Assembly: GCA_045105775.1 (NCBI GenBank)
Contig: JBGCDW010000086.1
Span: 1-6,168 of the forward strand
Origin: Aureispira sp045105775
GTDB taxonomy: Bacteria; Bacteroidota; Bacteroidia; Chitinophagales; Saprospiraceae
Reading direction: 5' to 3'
DNA length: 6,168 nt
The notes below the pieces were generated by a model that was given only the letters and a program-made list of their open reading frames with translations, had not been told where the DNA came from and ran no database searches. Numbering within the stretch: the first letter of the stretch is position 1; each line of letters begins with the position of its first letter. Shown here in pieces: positions 5,516 through 6,168 of this stretch. Position numbers and translations under genes: made by a program.

Positions 5516-6168
5516 TCAAAATTTATTGAGTCCGCCAATATAGCCGCGCATAAATGCTTCTGACAGTTTTATAGGACTGCCATTAACAGGTATTTCTTTT
5601 TTCGTTACTTGGCGTACTTTGGTATGGCCGTCCAAATTTCTATACACCACAAACAAACGATTTTCTTCCTTACCTAAGTCCAAACCATCTAGTATAGCAG
5701 GATTGTGCGTAGTGAGCAATACTTGTTTTTCGTGTTTTGGAGCCAATTCAGTTAGTACTTTCATCAATTCAGCACAAAGCTTGGGATTGAGGGCATTATC
5801 TATATTATCAATCGCAAAGAAAGAAGGGGTGTAACCACTAATAAACAGGGTCAAATAAAACAGCAAATACAAAAAGCCCTCATTCGCGCTTCTTTGGTCA
5901 ATCTCAAATAAGTCCTGATTGACAAATCGGTCTTTGATCGCCAAACTTTGCTGCCCAAATACACCAGAGGATAGCTGAAAATCCTCAAACCAATCAAACA
6001 ACTTCAAATACTGCTTGATTTCTTCTAATTTATGCTTGTTTTTGTCTTTACTTAAAACCGTTAATAAATAAAATAAGCCTTCTCCATGAATGCCCAAAGG
6101 CTCAATTTGTGCCTCTGATTTGAAGTTGCGAAGGGCGAGATTTTCGGGGGCGTAGATTAGGAAGTCTT
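5516..6168 (-). CDS. AAA/ABC-type ATPase (AAA_21/OLD-like), 5' end beyond the window
   Basis: The C-terminal 216 residues are visible. The frame is open to the right edge, so the N-terminus with Walker A is outside. The first visible residues (APENLALRNFKSEAQIEPLGIHGEG) continue the conserved body of these proteins, so the TTG at 6097 is not the start. Visible motifs, numbered from the edge: a signature-like RSANEGFLYLL (92-102), Walker B SFFAIDNIDNALNP (115-128) and the switch-histidine strand QVLLTTHNPAILDGLDL (148-164). This is the SMC/ABC-like head found in AAA_21, AAA_15 and OLD ATPases. The usual Glu after the Walker B Asp (D120) is Asn (N121). It ends in GGLNKF and TGA, then ACA and the ATG of the TOPRIM-like gene. 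It probably acts as the sensor or motor of a two-protein defence complex, by analogy with AriA of PARIS and AbiLi. Confidence 0.85.
   Translation of the reverse strand, partial: DFLIYAPENLALRNFKSEAQIEPLGIHGEGLFYLLTVLSKDKNKHKLEEIKQYLKLFDWFEDFQLSSGVFGQQSLAIKDRFVNQDLFEIDQRSANEGFLYLLFYLTLFISGYTPSFFAIDNIDNALNPKLCAELMKVLTELAPKHEKQVLLTTHNPAILDGLDLGKEENRLFVVYRNLDGHTKVRQVTKKEIPVNGSPIKLSEAFMRGYIGGLNKF

Noticed and set aside
5516..6097. A self-contained 193-residue protein starting at TTG 6097
   Set aside because: The same frame is open to the window edge and the added residues continue the conserved ATPase body, so this is the C-terminal part of a larger gene.
1..6168. tRNA or rRNA genes, CRISPR arrays, IS ends or transposases
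   Set aside because: No cloverleaf, regularly spaced repeats, transposase motifs or flanking inverted repeats were seen.

Overview
The window looks like chromosomal DNA of a Bacteroidota bacterium. It has an outer-membrane TonB-dependent receptor with an N-terminal carboxypeptidase-regulatory-like domain, promoter elements of the Bacteroidota type (TTTG at about -33, TAnnTTTG at about -7), almost no Shine-Dalgarno sequences, and low-to-moderate GC. The protein style would suit the Saprospirales or a related group, but that placement is a guess.

Layout, left to right. Bases 1-241 are non-coding and hold a perfect 10-bp inverted repeat (25-49) and a likely promoter. Bases 242-2590 (+) encode the TonB-dependent receptor, followed by an AT-rich hairpin. 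Bases 2667-2883 (+) are a broken DUF4160 gene with one in-frame TGA and one frameshift. Bases 2893-3402 (+) encode its usual partner type, a DUF2442 domain fused to an XRE-type helix-turn-helix. These two genes are visibly AT-richer than their neighbours and look like an acquired toxin-antitoxin-like cassette placed before recO (3458-4186, +). recO runs tail-to-tail, with a 4-bp overlap, into a GbsR/MarR-family regulator gene (4183-4680, -). Bases 4681-4816 are a compact regulatory region. Bases 4817-5512 (-) and 5516-6168 (-, cut by the window edge) are a two-gene module: an AAA/ABC-type ATPase of the OLD/AAA_21 class, then a TOPRIM-like (DUF4276-like) protein.

Two regions deserve attention. 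First, an 18-bp perfect palindrome (4709-4726) upstream of the GbsR-family gene contains the -33 boxes of two back-to-back promoters. Each box is exactly 19 bp from a perfect TAnnTTTG box. The leftward promoter fits the regulator gene with a near-leaderless mRNA. The rightward one has no gene in front of it and fires against the 3' end of the ATPase/TOPRIM module. Second, the ATPase and TOPRIM genes are in the same reading frame and separated only by TGA-ACA-ATG, so they resemble a split OLD-type nuclease. This organisation recalls known anti-phage ATPase/TOPRIM pairs such as PARIS and AbiL, but its function here is inferred.
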